From Methylocapsa aurea (GTDB taxonomy: Bacteria > Pseudomonadota > Alphaproteobacteria > Rhizobiales > Beijerinckiaceae), in the NCBI RefSeq assembly GCF_000746085.1, contig NZ_JQKO01000001.1, forward strand, positions 186,001 through 250,000: DNA of 64,000 bases, given 5' to 3'. Made by a program: the position numbers and the translations under genes. The notes beneath the pieces were generated by a model. The model worked only from the letters and a program-made list of their open reading frames with translations. It was not told the DNA's origin and ran no database searches. Of the stretch, positions 27,124 through 36,710 are shown piece after piece; position 1 is the first letter of the stretch; every line of letters begins with the position of its first letter.

Positions 27124-27849
27124 ATGTCCTCTTTCATGCCCGGCAAAGCCATGGTCTTCGCGGCGGGTCTTGGCAGCAGGATGCGCCCTTTGACGCAAAC
27201 CATGCCAAAGCCGCTGATCAAAGTGGCGGGCAAGCCGATGATCGACCATATGCTTGACCGGTTCGCGGCGGCCGGGGTCGGCACCGCAATTGTCAATGTG
27301 CATTATTTGGCGGACCAGATCGAGGCGCATCTTGGCGCCCGAATAAAGCCCAAAATCCTGATTTCGGACGAGCGCGAAAGACTTCTCGATCAAGGCGGCG
27401 GGATCGGCAAGGCCTTGCCCTTGCTGGGGCCCGAGCCGTTTTTTCTCTCCAACACCGACGCTTTTTGGATTGAAGGGCCAAAGGATAATCTGCGCCGCCT
27501 CGCCGCGGCCTGGGACCCCGGCGCAATGGACATTCTGCTGCTCGTCGCGGCGACGACGGCGAGCATTGGAGTCGATTGGCCGGGCGATTTCCTGATGGCG
27601 ACGGATGGCCGCCTGACGCGGCGCGAGGAGCGTCAGGTCGCCCCTTTCGTCTATACCGGCGTCGGCATCATCAAGAGCGAACTTTTCGAGAACGAGACCC
27701 GAGAGGTCTACGCGCTCGCGCCGTTCTTCTTTCAGGCGGCCGAGAAGGGCAGGCTATTTGGTCAAAGACTCGACGGACTCTGGCTGCATGTCGGCACGCC
27801 GCAGGCCGTCGAGGAAGCAGAGCAAAGCATCGCGCGGAGCGTGCTTTAG
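27124..27849 (+). CDS. murU: N-acetylmuramate alpha-1-phosphate uridylyltransferase
   Basis: The 241-residue nucleotidyltransferase has the signature AAGLGSRMRPLTQTMPKPL (about 13-31) and the NTDAFW metal-binding region. It follows the AmgK-containing fusion by 26 bp. MurU turns MurNAc-1-phosphate into UDP-MurNAc, by-passing de novo synthesis and fosfomycin-sensitive MurA. The context with AmgK separates it from mannose-1-phosphate guanylyltransferases, which it resembles. Confidence 0.88.
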   Translation: MSSFMPGKAMVFAAGLGSRMRPLTQTMPKPLIKVAGKPMIDHMLDRFAAAGVGTAIVNVHYLADQIEAHLGARIKPKILISDERERLLDQGGGIGKALPLLGPEPFFLSNTDAFWIEGPKDNLRRLAAAWDPGAMDILLLVAATTASIGVDWPGDFLMATDGRLTRREERQVAPFVYTGVGIIKSELFENETREVYALAPFFFQAAEKGRLFGQRLDGLWLHVGTPQAVEEAEQSIARSVL

Positions 27850-27963
27850 CGCGGTCGCCAGATCGATGCACGCCATAAGATCAATTTTCGTTCCCTAGTT
27901 GTTCTTGCGCGCGGGCTTGATCTCGGCTAAGCTTCGGGCAAGCTGCATTGCGGGGTTCGCCCA

Positions 27964-29502
27964 ATGGTCGTCAGGGTCGCGACGGTTGCGTTTGAAGGCA
28001 TCGAGGCGCGGCCCGTCGATGTGCAGGTGCAAATCGCCAATGGCAATGTGGTTTTTACCGTCGTCGGCCTCGGCGACAAGGCCGTAGCCGAGTCGCGCGA
28101 AAGAGTGCGCGCCGCGCTGAATGCCTCTGGCCTCGCTTTGCCAGCCAAGCGCATTACGGTCAATCTGGCCCCGGCCGATCTGCCGAAAGAGGGCAGCCAT
28201 TATGATTTGCCGATCGCGCTCGGCATCATGGCCGCCATCGGAGCCATTCCGCAAGACGCCTTGCAGAATTACACCGTCTTGGGCGAACTCGCGCTCGATG
28301 GAACCATCACCGCCGTCACCGGCGTTCTCCCCGCCGCCATCGCTGCGAACGCTCGCGGCCACGGCCTTATCTGCCCGCAGGCGAGCGGCCCGGAGGCCGC
28401 CTGGGCCAGCCAGGACATCGATGTCCTGGCCCCAATTTCCCTGATCCAGTTGGTCAATCATTTCAAGGGGACGCAGGTCATGGCGCCGCCGCGCCCGGCC
28501 ATTCGCAGCGCGGTGGGGACGCAGCCGGACCTCCGCGACGTCAAGGGTCAGGAAAGCGCCAAGCGCGCGCTGGAGATCGCCGCTGCCGGAGGCCATAATC
28601 TCTTGCTCAACGGGCCGCCAGGCGCTGGCAAGTCGATGCTCGCCGCGCGGCTGCCGTCGATCCTGCCGCCGCTGTCCCCGCGCGAACTTCTCGAGGTTTC
28701 GCTGATCCACTCGGTCGCGGGCGATCTTGCCGGCGGCGCGCTCACCGACAGACGTCCGTTTCGCGCGCCGCATCATTCGGCGTCGATGGCCGCTTTGGTT
28801 GGCGGCGGCTCGCGGGCGCGGCCGGGCGAAATTTCTCTCGCCCATCATGGCGTTCTCTTTCTCGACGAATTGCCCGAATTCCAGCCGCAGGTGCTGGACA
28901 GCCTGCGCCAGCCCCTCGAAACCGGCGAAGTCGCAATCGCGCGCGCCAATCATCGCGTTGTCTATCCCGCGCGGTTCCAGCTTGTCGCGGCGATGAACCC
29001 CTGTCGGTGCGGCCATGCGACGGACCCCGGATTCGCCTGCAACCGGCAACCGAACGCCCGCTGCATCGCCCAATACCTGGCGCGCCTTTCGGGTCCCTTG
29101 CTTGACCGCATCGATCTTCATGTCGAGGCCCCGGCTGTCGCCGCCGCAGACTTGATGCTGCCCCCGCCTGCGGAAGGCTCAAAGGAGGTCGCCGCGCGCG
29201 TCGCCGCCGCCCGCGCGATTCAGGTGCGCCGTTACGCAGAACTCGGGCTGCCGGGAATCGGATCGAATGCTGCGGCGCCTTCGGCAGTCATCGAGGCGGT
29301 GGCGCAACCGGACGCCGGCGGTCTCGCGCTGGTCCGCGACGCTTCCGACCGCCTGCATCTCTCGGCGCGCGGCTTCCATCGGATCTTGAAGCTCGCCCGC
29401 ACCATCGCCGATCTTGACGCGACGGAGAGGGTCGGAAGCTTGCATTTGGCCGAAGCTCTATCCTACCGGATCGATACGACGCGGCAGGCGCGGGCCGCGT
29501 GA
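27964..29502 (+). CDS. comM: ComM/YifB-family Mg-chelatase-like AAA+ ATPase
   Basis: The 512-residue product has the Lon-like N-terminal domain (FTVVGLGDKAVAESRERVR, about 38-56), a Walker A GPPGAGKSMLAARL (about 218-231), Walker B with LFLDELPEF, and a cysteine cluster CRCGHATDPGFACNRQPNARC-like segment characteristic of ComM. ComM is a helicase that promotes branch migration of incoming single-stranded DNA in natural transformation. The start ATG at 27964 fits the usual MVVRVATVAFEGIEA-type N-terminus. Confidence 0.92.
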   Translation: MVVRVATVAFEGIEARPVDVQVQIANGNVVFTVVGLGDKAVAESRERVRAALNASGLALPAKRITVNLAPADLPKEGSHYDLPIALGIMAAIGAIPQDALQNYTVLGELALDGTITAVTGVLPAAIAANARGHGLICPQASGPEAAWASQDIDVLAPISLIQLVNHFKGTQVMAPPRPAIRSAVGTQPDLRDVKGQESAKRALEIAAAGGHNLLLNGPPGAGKSMLAARLPSILPPLSPRELLEVSLIHSVAGDLAGGALTDRRPFRAPHHSASMAALVGGGSRARPGEISLAHHGVLFLDELPEFQPQVLDSLRQPLETGEVAIARANHRVVYPARFQLVAAMNPCRCGHATDPGFACNRQPNARCIAQYLARLSGPLLDRIDLHVEAPAVAAADLMLPPPAEGSKEVAARVAAARAIQVRRYAELGLPGIGSNAAAPSAVIEAVAQPDAGGLALVRDASDRLHLSARGFHRILKLARTIADLDATERVGSLHLAEALSYRIDTTRQARAA

Positions 29503-29599
29503 TCCGCTCGAGCGCAATCAGCCGGCCCCGCCATCACCGGGGAGAGGATTGGGGGCGCGAGCTAGACAGCGCTCCAAACTCGCGGCTATGTGTTGGCGC

Positions 29600-30829
29600 A
29601 TGACCAATCGAGACAAAGCCATCGCGCCGGATTTAGGCTCTTCCCTCAGTTCGAGCGGATTGACGCAGGCCCGCGCCAGTGCGAAAAATTTCAATCATTG
29701 GCTGATCTCAAAGGCGCTTCCGCTTTGGTCGACGGCCGGTTTTGACGCAAGGCGCGGATGCTTTCACGAGCGCCTGGATTGGAGCGGCGGGCCAGTCGGC
29801 GCGGTTCCGCGACGGGCCATGGCGCAGGCCCGGCAGATCTATGTCTTCGCCCATGCGGCCTATCTTGGCTGGTTTCCAGAAGGGGCGCGCCTTGCGGAGA
29901 TCGCCTTGGACTCTCTGCTGCGCGATTTTCGCGATGGTGGCGGCGCCATGGGCGGTTTCGCTTTTTCAGTCGACGCCGAAGGCGCTCCTGTTTCAAAAGT
30001 TCGCGATGCTTACGCGCATGCCTTCATTCTTTTCGCCCTGGCTTGGGTCTACCGCTTGAACGGCGATTCCCGCCTCGTGGCAATGGCCGATGAGACGATC
30101 GCGTTTATCGACGCCCATCTCGAGGATCGAGCGCACGGCGGCCTCTTCGACCAGGCTCCCATCGAAGATCGGTGCAAGCGGCAAAATCCGCATATGCATC
30201 TCCTGGAATCCTATCTCGCCTTGGAGGTTGCGGCTCCCGGCAAAGGCTATATCGAGCGGGCCAAAAAACTTGTCGCTTTGTTTCAAGACCGCATGTTCCT
30301 TGCCGATCCGGGCGTCCTGCTGGAATATTTCGCGCAGGACTGGAGCGCTCATCCTGACGCCGTGAAACGCCGGATTTTCGAGCCCGGCCATCACTTCGAG
30401 TGGGTGTGGCTCCTGCGCGAGTACGAAAAGCTGTCCGGCGAGGACCTCCAATTCTGGATCAAGCGTCTTGATCACAGCGCGCGCGGCGCCGGCCTTTCTG
30501 AAAATGGGCTCGTGTTCGACGAGGTCGCGACCGATATGAGCGTGCTGAAGAATTCGCACCGGATCTGGCCGCATACGGAAGGCGCGAAAGCGGCGGTCGC
30601 TCGGCATTTGCTCGGCGACGCCGATGCGGCGTCATTCGCATCGGCGATGAGCGACGCCTTGTTGGAAAACTTTCTCGACAGGCCCTTTGAGGGGGGCTGG
30701 ATCGACCAACTGGATGCGGCGCGGCGGCCGCTTGTCGGCTATGTCCCGGCGAGTTCGCTTTACCACCTGTTTCTGGCGGGCGCGGAACTGTCGCGCGGCT
30801 TTTCATCCGAAGAGAGGTCGGCGCTCTAG
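29600..30829 (+). CDS. AGE-family sugar epimerase/isomerase
   Basis: The 409-residue product is an (alpha/alpha)6-barrel protein of the N-acylglucosamine 2-epimerase family, which includes mannose isomerases and cellobiose epimerases. Diagnostic blocks are ARQIYVFAHAAYLGW, NPHMHLLESYLAL with the catalytic-site histidine, EPGHHFEWVWLL with a second catalytic His pair, and the final RRPLVGYVPASSLYH. I chose the ATG at 29600, with 29588 as an alternative; the frame upstream overlaps comM. The substrate cannot be told from sequence; a mannose or mannose-6-phosphate isomerase is plausible next to hldE. Confidence 0.85.
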   Translation: MTNRDKAIAPDLGSSLSSSGLTQARASAKNFNHWLISKALPLWSTAGFDARRGCFHERLDWSGGPVGAVPRRAMAQARQIYVFAHAAYLGWFPEGARLAEIALDSLLRDFRDGGGAMGGFAFSVDAEGAPVSKVRDAYAHAFILFALAWVYRLNGDSRLVAMADETIAFIDAHLEDRAHGGLFDQAPIEDRCKRQNPHMHLLESYLALEVAAPGKGYIERAKKLVALFQDRMFLADPGVLLEYFAQDWSAHPDAVKRRIFEPGHHFEWVWLLREYEKLSGEDLQFWIKRLDHSARGAGLSENGLVFDEVATDMSVLKNSHRIWPHTEGAKAAVARHLLGDADAASFASAMSDALLENFLDRPFEGGWIDQLDAARRPLVGYVPASSLYHLFLAGAELSRGFSSEERSAL

Positions 30830-31208
30830 ACTTACGTCCATTTTGGCGAGACCGGAGCGGCTTTTGCTTGAACGCGATTCTTGCAAGATAAATGACATTA
30901 GTGGGGCAAAAGCGGAGCGAGTAAGAAAGCGTTGACTGTCAACTGTCAGATTTGAGCTGACGAAACAGCAATTTTGCATTAGAGCTAGGCCGCTTCAGGG
31001 TCGCTCGATTATAATCTTTCGCATTTGTATTTGCGCTTGATGATGTACGAAAAACCGCACGCCGCTCGCAGGCCATGCTCGAATTTTGACTTGAAATGGG
31101 CATGGCGGCAATGGGCATGGCGGCTTCCCGCATCGTCGCTTGCCTGTCGCCCACCCATTGCATAGCGCTCCGGCTTCGGTTCGCTTCAGCCCGCGGATTG
31201 GACTTTAC
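30830..31208. other. Intergenic region before hldE
   Basis: No gene is supported in these 379 bp. A short palindrome GTTGACTGTCAAC lies at 30931-30943. The middle part is AT-rich (about 30960-31060) and probably holds the hldE promoter. Confidence 0.4.
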
Positions 31209-32684
31209 ATGCTCCCATTTCTCGATCGCTTCGCGACCTGTCGGGCTGCGGTGATCGGCGATCTCATTTTGGATTGCTATCTGCACGGCGACGTCAGCCG
31301 CATCTCGCCGGAGGCGCCGGTGCCGGTGGTTCGCTCCCTGTCGGAAAAATCAGTGCCGGGCGGCGCCGCCAATGTGGTGGCGAATCTCGCGACCCTTGGC
31401 GTCTTGGTCGATGTCGTCGGCTTGACCGGAGTGGATGGCGCGCGGGACCAGCTCCTCAATCTCCTGCACGACCACGGCCGCGTCGATGTCTCAGGAGTGA
31501 TCGCCGTCGACGGACGGCCGACGACGCGCAAGCTGAGGGTTCTTGGGGCGCATCAGCAAATCGTTCGCGTCGACCAGGAAGACACGTCTCCCTTTGGCGA
31601 AGAGGTCGAAGATCGCCTGGTCGCGGCCGCCTTCGCCGCGATCGAGCCGGCTGACGTCGTCATTCTTTCCGACTATGGCAAGGGAGCGCTTTCGGAACGC
31701 GTGTTGCGCGCCATCATCGGCAGGTGCAACGCCGCGCGCAAGGAGGTTCTGGTCGATCCGAAGCGCCTCGACCTCACCGCCTATCGGGGCGCATCCATCC
31801 TCACTCCGAACCGCAAGGAGCTGTCCGCCGCGACGCGACTTCCCTGCGAGAGCGACGCAGAGGCGACGGCCGCGGCCGCCCGCGCGCAGGAGATGTCCGG
31901 CGCCAATATTCTTTTGACCCGGTCGGAAAAGGGCATGTCTTTCTTCTCGGCCGGCAATGCGCCGATTCATCTCGCCACCGTGGCGCAGGACGTGTTCGAC
32001 GTGTCAGGCGCCGGCGACACCGTCATCGCCGTTTTGGCCGCCTCTCTCGCCGCGCAGCTGTCGATTCGCGACGCCATGAAAATGGCTAATCACGCCGCCG
32101 GCATCGTGGTCGCGAAGGTCGGCACCGCCACCGTGACGCTGGACGAATTGCACGCCTCGCTCGCTTCGGAGATGGCGTCTCCCTCAGTGAACGATGGTCG
32201 TCATGTCGGCCTCGCCGAGGCAGCCGCTTTGCGTTGGGCCTGGGCGAAGGAGAAACTGACCGTTGGCGTCGCCAACGGCTGTTTCGATCTTTTGCACCCA
32301 GGTCATATTTCTCTCATCCGGCAGGCGGCGGAAACCTGCGACCGCCTGATCATGGCTCTGAATTCCGACGAATCGGTGCGTCGTTTGAAAGGGCCGTCGC
32401 GTCCGGTTCAAGACGAAATTGCCCGCGCCGCGGTCATCGGCGCCATCAAGGGCGTCTCAGCAGTCGTCCTCTTCGACGAAGATACGCCGCTCGAGCTTCT
32501 CAAGGTCTTGCAGCCGGACATTCTCGTCAAAGGCGCCGATTATACCGAGGATACGGTGGTGGGCGCCGATATCGTCAAGGCGCGCGGCGGCAGGGTGGTG
32601 CTTGCGAACCTTTCGCCCGGCCAATCCACCACAAAACTCATTTCCAAGGCGGAAATCCCGGCGAGGGCGGGAGCGAAAGGGTAG
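31209..32684 (+). CDS. hldE: Bifunctional heptose-7-phosphate kinase / heptose-1-phosphate adenylyltransferase
   Basis: The 491-residue product joins a PfkB-type kinase (about 1-320, with VPGGAANVVANLA and the anion-hole motif SGAGDT) to a cytidylyltransferase-like domain (about 345-485, with NGCFDLLHPGHISLI containing HxGH). Together they make ADP-heptose for the LPS inner core from D-glycero-D-manno-heptose-7-phosphate; GmhB dephosphorylates between the steps. I chose the ATG at 31209 because the family begins at this RF-x-x-x-AVIGDLILD segment. Other hld genes are not in the window. Confidence 0.93.
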   Translation: MLPFLDRFATCRAAVIGDLILDCYLHGDVSRISPEAPVPVVRSLSEKSVPGGAANVVANLATLGVLVDVVGLTGVDGARDQLLNLLHDHGRVDVSGVIAVDGRPTTRKLRVLGAHQQIVRVDQEDTSPFGEEVEDRLVAAAFAAIEPADVVILSDYGKGALSERVLRAIIGRCNAARKEVLVDPKRLDLTAYRGASILTPNRKELSAATRLPCESDAEATAAAARAQEMSGANILLTRSEKGMSFFSAGNAPIHLATVAQDVFDVSGAGDTVIAVLAASLAAQLSIRDAMKMANHAAGIVVAKVGTATVTLDELHASLASEMASPSVNDGRHVGLAEAAALRWAWAKEKLTVGVANGCFDLLHPGHISLIRQAAETCDRLIMALNSDESVRRLKGPSRPVQDEIARAAVIGAIKGVSAVVLFDEDTPLELLKVLQPDILVKGADYTEDTVVGADIVKARGGRVVLANLSPGQSTTKLISKAEIPARAGAKG

Positions 32685-33113
32685 GGCGTTTGTCGATGCG
32701 ACAAGGTTAACCGCGTCGAAAACATCGCTCCGCCCATTTGCAATGCGGCGCAGCGATCGAACTGATCTTTACGCCTGTCAGGCCTTGCCTGATAAAAAAA
32801 ACCTCAACTGACAAAGCGGAGCGTGGCGCGCGCCCGGATGGATCGGATCGAATGGCGGCGCGTTTTATCGCCGAAAGCGCCTGGTTCCGCGGCGCATCGG
32901 TTTCAGGCTGGCGGATCAACGCCCCAGGTGATTGTTTGATTAGGATCAACGCGTCGGCTTGACCTTCGAACTACACATCTGGAGCGAAGCGGAGTCCGGT
33001 TTGCATTTAAAGTTTTGCACAAAGACAGACAGCTAAGTCGTCTGCCGATTTAACTTCAAGAGACGCTTTAGAGCGGATGCCGAGGCCAAGAAGGCCGCGA
33101 GTGGGAGCTGGTC
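32685..33113. other. Regulatory intergenic region before the UspA gene
   Basis: These 429 bp contain no supported gene. The notable element is the FNR/FixK-type palindrome at 32936-32949. The rest is unremarkable. Confidence 0.45.
32936..32949. promoter_or_regulatory. FNR/FixK-type box
   Basis: TTGATTAGGATCAA matches the FNR/FixK consensus TTGAT-N4-ATCAA at all ten fixed positions. It lies about 165 bp upstream of the UspA start. If it activates from about -41.5, transcription would start near 32984 with a 130-nt leader. It implies oxygen-limited control of UspA and perhaps the following genes. Confidence 0.65.
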
Positions 33114-33944
33114 ATGTCTTACGCCACCTTGATGGTTCACCTCGATCTGGACCAGCGCAATGACGCCCGCCTCAGGATCGCCGGCGATCTCGCCGAGCGA
33201 TTCACCGCGCGAGTCATCGGCGTCGCGGCGCAGGCCGAGATCATCCCCATGTATTACGCCACGGACGGCTATGGCGCGGCATTTGTGGCTGAAGATAATC
33301 TCGCCGAGATCAAGCAGCGCGTGCAACAGGCCGAGGAGCGTTTTCGCACGGCGCTCGCGGGCCGCGCTAAGGAGATCGAGTGGCGGTCGGCGCTCGAGGA
33401 GCCGGCAGTCTATATCGCCGAACAAAGCCGCGCCGCCGATCTCGTCATTATCGGCAAGACGTCAGTCGAGGACAAGAACGAACCGGCCCCTCAGATCGAT
33501 CCGGGCGACCTCATAGGGCGAACTGGGCGTCCTCTCCTCATCGTTCCAAATGAAGTCCCGATCCTGCGGGCCGAGCGGATTCTCATTGCTTGGAAGGACA
33601 CGCGCGAATCGCGGCGGGCGGTTTTCGACGCCCTGCCATTTTTGCGCGCGTGCCAGCAGGCGATCGTCGCTGAAATCGACGAGGATAATGATCCGGCGGA
33701 GGCCAATCGCCGGGTCCAGGACGTCGTCGCCTGGCTTGCCCGGCATGGCGTGAATGGCGTTGGCGTTGTCGAGCCTTTGCGCGACCACGCGGGCGCTCAA
33801 CTCGACGCGCTCGGCCACAAGGAAGCCGCCGATCTGATCGTCGCGGGCGCCTATGGCCATAGCAAGTTCCGGGAATGGATTCTGGGCGGCGTCACCCGCG
33901 ATCTCCTTAAGCAAACCGCCCGGTGCCAATTGCTGGCGCATTGA
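33114..33944 (+). CDS. Tandem universal stress protein (UspA family)
   Basis: The 276-residue product contains two Usp domains (about 3-145 and 155-275). The second has the ATP-binding-like GAYGHSKFREWILGGVTRDLL near its C-terminus. Tandem Usp proteins next to alcohol dehydrogenase and PHA genes are common in low-oxygen regulons of rhizobia and relatives. A perfect FNR/FixK box lies upstream. The biochemical role is not known. Confidence 0.88.
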   Translation: MSYATLMVHLDLDQRNDARLRIAGDLAERFTARVIGVAAQAEIIPMYYATDGYGAAFVAEDNLAEIKQRVQQAEERFRTALAGRAKEIEWRSALEEPAVYIAEQSRAADLVIIGKTSVEDKNEPAPQIDPGDLIGRTGRPLLIVPNEVPILRAERILIAWKDTRESRRAVFDALPFLRACQQAIVAEIDEDNDPAEANRRVQDVVAWLARHGVNGVGVVEPLRDHAGAQLDALGHKEAADLIVAGAYGHSKFREWILGGVTRDLLKQTARCQLLAH

Positions 33945-33990
33945 ATTGGCGGAGCTTTTTCGAGCAGAATGAGCCCGCATTTCATAGAAT

Positions 33991-34010
33991 CTGATCGGGA
34001 AGCGCTCTAG
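33991..34010. repeat. Half of a family B palindromic repeat
   Basis: CTGATCGGGAAGCGCTCTAG matches the right arm of the family B element at 49827-49875. It lies between the UspA and alcohol dehydrogenase genes. Confidence 0.45.
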
Positions 34011-34037
34011 CCTGAGTTCGTCGTCAAAGGGCTTTCC

Positions 34038-35030
34038 ATGTACGCCATGGCATTGCGGAAAATCGGCGCGCCTCTGGTCTTCGAGGAAATGCCCGATCCT
34101 ATCCCCGGCCCCGGCGAAGTGAGGGTCCGGATCGAGGCTTGCGGCGTCTGCAGGACCGATCTCCACGTCGTCGATGGCGAACTGCCGGACCCCAAGCTTC
34201 CGATCATCCCCGGACATGAAATCGTTGGGCGCATCGACGCCTTGGGTCCCGGCGTGGAGGGCTTCCAGGTCGGGGCCCGGGTCGGCATCCCTTGGCTCGG
34301 GCATACTTGCGGCGTTTGTCCCTATTGCGCGAGCGGGCGGGAAAATCTTTGCGATCGGCCGCTTTTCACCGGCTATACCCGAAATGGCGGCTACGCGACC
34401 CATGCCATCGCGGACGCGCGCTTCGCTTTTCCATTAAGCGAACAAGGCTCTGCGGCGGCGCTTGCGCCTTTGCTCTGCGCCGGCTTGATCGGCTGGCGCT
34501 CGCTGGGCTTTGCCGGCCCTGGCAAAATCCTTGGCCTTTACGGCTTCGGCGCCGCTGCCCATATCGTCGCGCAAGTGGCGAGAAAGCAAGGCCGAACGGT
34601 CTTCGCTTTCACCCGCCCGGGCGATGTCGGCGCACAGACCTTCGCAATGCGGCTCGGCGCCGCCTGGGCTGGCGGGTCAAACGAAAAGCCGCCTGAGCCG
34701 CTCGATGCGGCCATTATCTACGCGCCAGTCGGAGACCTCGTGCCTATGGCGCTTGCGAACCTCCGCAAAGGGGGCGTCGTCGTTTGCGCCGGAATCCATA
34801 TGAGCGATATTCCGCGCTTTCCTTATCGAATCCTGTGGGAGGAGCGTCAGATCGTCTCGGTGGCCAATCTGACGCGGCAGGACGGGATCGACTTTCTCGG
34901 CTTCGTCGCGCGAGAAGGGGTTGAGACCTCGACCAAGGCCTACCCGCTCGAACAAGCCAACGAGGCTTTAGCGGATTTGCGCGCCGGGAGACTCGAGGGC
35001 GCGGCGGTGCTGCTGCCGCCGAAGATTTGA
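34038..35030 (+). CDS. Zinc-dependent alcohol dehydrogenase (medium-chain)
   Basis: The 330-residue product has catalytic zinc ligands Cys38 (GVCRTD), His60-Glu61 (GHE) and a third Cys in PLLCAG. Structural zinc Cys residues are 91, 94, 97 and 105 ([15 protein letters not shown]). A Rossmann motif [10 protein letters not shown] binds NAD(P). It belongs to the AdhP/AdhA branch, interconverting primary alcohols and aldehydes. Lying beside UspA and PhaC, it may balance redox under low oxygen, which is inference. Confidence 0.9.
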   Translation: MYAMALRKIGAPLVFEEMPDPIPGPGEVRVRIEACGVCRTDLHVVDGELPDPKLPIIPGHEIVGRIDALGPGVEGFQVGARVGIPWLGHTCGVCPYCASGRENLCDRPLFTGYTRNGGYATHAIADARFAFPLSEQGSAAALAPLLCAGLIGWRSLGFAGPGKILGLYGFGAAAHIVAQVARKQGRTVFAFTRPGDVGAQTFAMRLGAAWAGGSNEKPPEPLDAAIIYAPVGDLVPMALANLRKGGVVVCAGIHMSDIPRFPYRILWEERQIVSVANLTRQDGIDFLGFVAREGVETSTKAYPLEQANEALADLRAGRLEGAAVLLPPKI

Positions 35031-35037
35031 AACAAAT

Positions 35038-36591
35038 CTACTGCGGCGCGCTCGGCGAGCTGCGGCGGATCGACGCGAGCGCATGGTCGATGAGAGAATC
35101 CCGCGAAGCTGACGCATCGAGGCGCTCCCAATCCATCGCGCCGATTTTCTCTTGCGCCTGCGCAGCCACCACGGCTTGCGTCGCGTCCGACGCATCGTCT
35201 TTTCGTCTGGCGACCCGCTCGAACAGAACATCGGTCGGCGCTTCCAGCCAAAGCCCCGTGAAATAGGCTTGGCGGCGGCCGGCGAGGTAGGCCTCGGCCA
35301 GACGCTCTGCCGCTTTCAGATGCGCGGCGTCGATCACCACGCTTTGGCCCGCGGCAAGCGCGACGGCCGCCATGTTGCGCAAACGCTCATAGATCTTCGC
35401 CGAGATTTCCGGCCGATAGGCCTCGTCCGGCAGGCGATCGAATTCGCGGAGACCATAGAGGCGCTTGCGTTCGATGTCGCTCCGAAGATGCAGGGCGCCT
35501 GGAGCGCGTCCAATCGACGGACTTAGAGCTCTTGCGAGCGAGCTCTTGCCCGTCCCTGACAGGCCGCCGATCGCGATCAGTTCCAGCTTGGCCGGCTCCA
35601 GGAAATCGCAGGCCGATTCGAAAAGACGGCGCGCCGCCGCTATATGTCCGGCGTCCCTGGCGGGCTGCAGCGCGGTCACCTTGGCGCGGATCGCGGCGCG
35701 CAACGAAAGAAAAAGCGGCAGCGCGGCAAGGCCATCGAGTTCGTTGGCGGCTTCGAGGCGCGTCGACAAGTAGCGGTTGAACAGCAAGTTGGCATGAGCG
35801 CGCAGTCCTCGCGTCCATAGGTCCATGAGCAGAAATCCGAGATCGTAGAGAAGGTCGCAAGTCGCCAACTTCTCATCAAATTCGAGCGCGTCGAAGAGCA
35901 CCGGCGCGGCGTCGATCATGGCGATGTTGCGAAGGTGCAGATCGCCATGGCACCGGCGCGTCAGGCCCTGATCTTCACGCGCGGAAAGGAGCGGGGAAAG
36001 CCGCTCGAAATCGCGGGTCATGCGGTTTCGAAGCAGGGCGGCGCCTTGCGGGGGGAAGATATCGGGCGCGGCTTCGAGGGAGAGCAAAGTTTCTTCGATC
36101 TGCGCTTGGAGCGCCAGCGTCGCGTGTTCCTCGATGACCGGGCGCGCGCGCCGGTGCGCGGCGGCGACCACATCCGCAAGCTTGGCGATGATTGCAGAAT
36201 CGAGTTCGCCGCGATCGGCGAGATGATCCAGAGTGCGGTTTTCATCGAAACGGCGCAAATGAACCGCCCATTCGACGATTGTCCCCCCGGCGCCAAGCTT
36301 CAGGCCGTTCTGGTCCTTCGAAATTGGCGTGACCCCGAGGTAGATCTCCGGCGCGTTCGCCTTGTTGACGGCAAGTTCGCTCTCGCAAGCGCGGCGGCGC
36401 TTGTCCAGCGTCGAGAAATCCATGAAAGGAAAGCGGACCGCTCGCTTGATCTTGTAGACGTCCCGGCCGGCGAGGAAAACGGCCGCCCCATGCGTGTCGA
36501 CGCGGATCACCGGCCCCGCGAGCCCGTGGGTCGCCGGATTGCCAAGGAAGGCGAAGATTTCGCTTTGATCTTGAAGGACATGCGACTCCAT
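35038..36591 (-). CDS. Two-domain protein: aminoglycoside-phosphotransferase-like plus AAA/gluconokinase-like ATPase
   Basis: In the 517-residue product, residues about 30-320 resemble APH/choline-kinase phosphotransferases (HGDLHLRNIAMID as the catalytic loop, then DALEFDEKLATCDLLYDLGFLLMD). Residues about 335-510 are a P-loop kinase-like domain (IGGLSGTGKSSLARAL, then SVVIDAAHLKAAER). This fused family is widespread in proteobacteria and of unknown substrate. It is divergent from the response regulator gene and convergent with the alcohol dehydrogenase gene. Confidence 0.85.
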   Translation of the reverse strand: MESHVLQDQSEIFAFLGNPATHGLAGPVIRVDTHGAAVFLAGRDVYKIKRAVRFPFMDFSTLDKRRRACESELAVNKANAPEIYLGVTPISKDQNGLKLGAGGTIVEWAVHLRRFDENRTLDHLADRGELDSAIIAKLADVVAAAHRRARPVIEEHATLALQAQIEETLLSLEAAPDIFPPQGAALLRNRMTRDFERLSPLLSAREDQGLTRRCHGDLHLRNIAMIDAAPVLFDALEFDEKLATCDLLYDLGFLLMDLWTRGLRAHANLLFNRYLSTRLEAANELDGLAALPLFLSLRAAIRAKVTALQPARDAGHIAAARRLFESACDFLEPAKLELIAIGGLSGTGKSSLARALSPSIGRAPGALHLRSDIERKRLYGLREFDRLPDEAYRPEISAKIYERLRNMAAVALAAGQSVVIDAAHLKAAERLAEAYLAGRRQAYFTGLWLEAPTDVLFERVARRKDDASDATQAVVAAQAQEKIGAMDWERLDASASRDSLIDHALASIRRSSPSAPQ

Positions 36592-36616
36592 GTGCGATCC
36601 ACCATCGTGTGTGCAT

Positions 36617-36630
36617 CTGACCTAGATCAG
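36617..36630. promoter_or_regulatory. Degenerate FNR/FixK-like palindrome
   Basis: CTGACCTAGATCAG in the 74-bp divergent space is symmetrical and partly matches TTGAT-N4-ATCAA. Its centre is 42 bp before 36666, so transcription activated from it would begin near 36665, fitting the response regulator start at 36711. Confidence 0.35.
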
Positions 36631-36710
36631 CGCGTCCCTGTTCGATCTCCGGCAGACTTCAAAAAATGGGCGGCGCCGTCTTGAACTCCAATGCAACAGC
36701 AGACGCTTTA

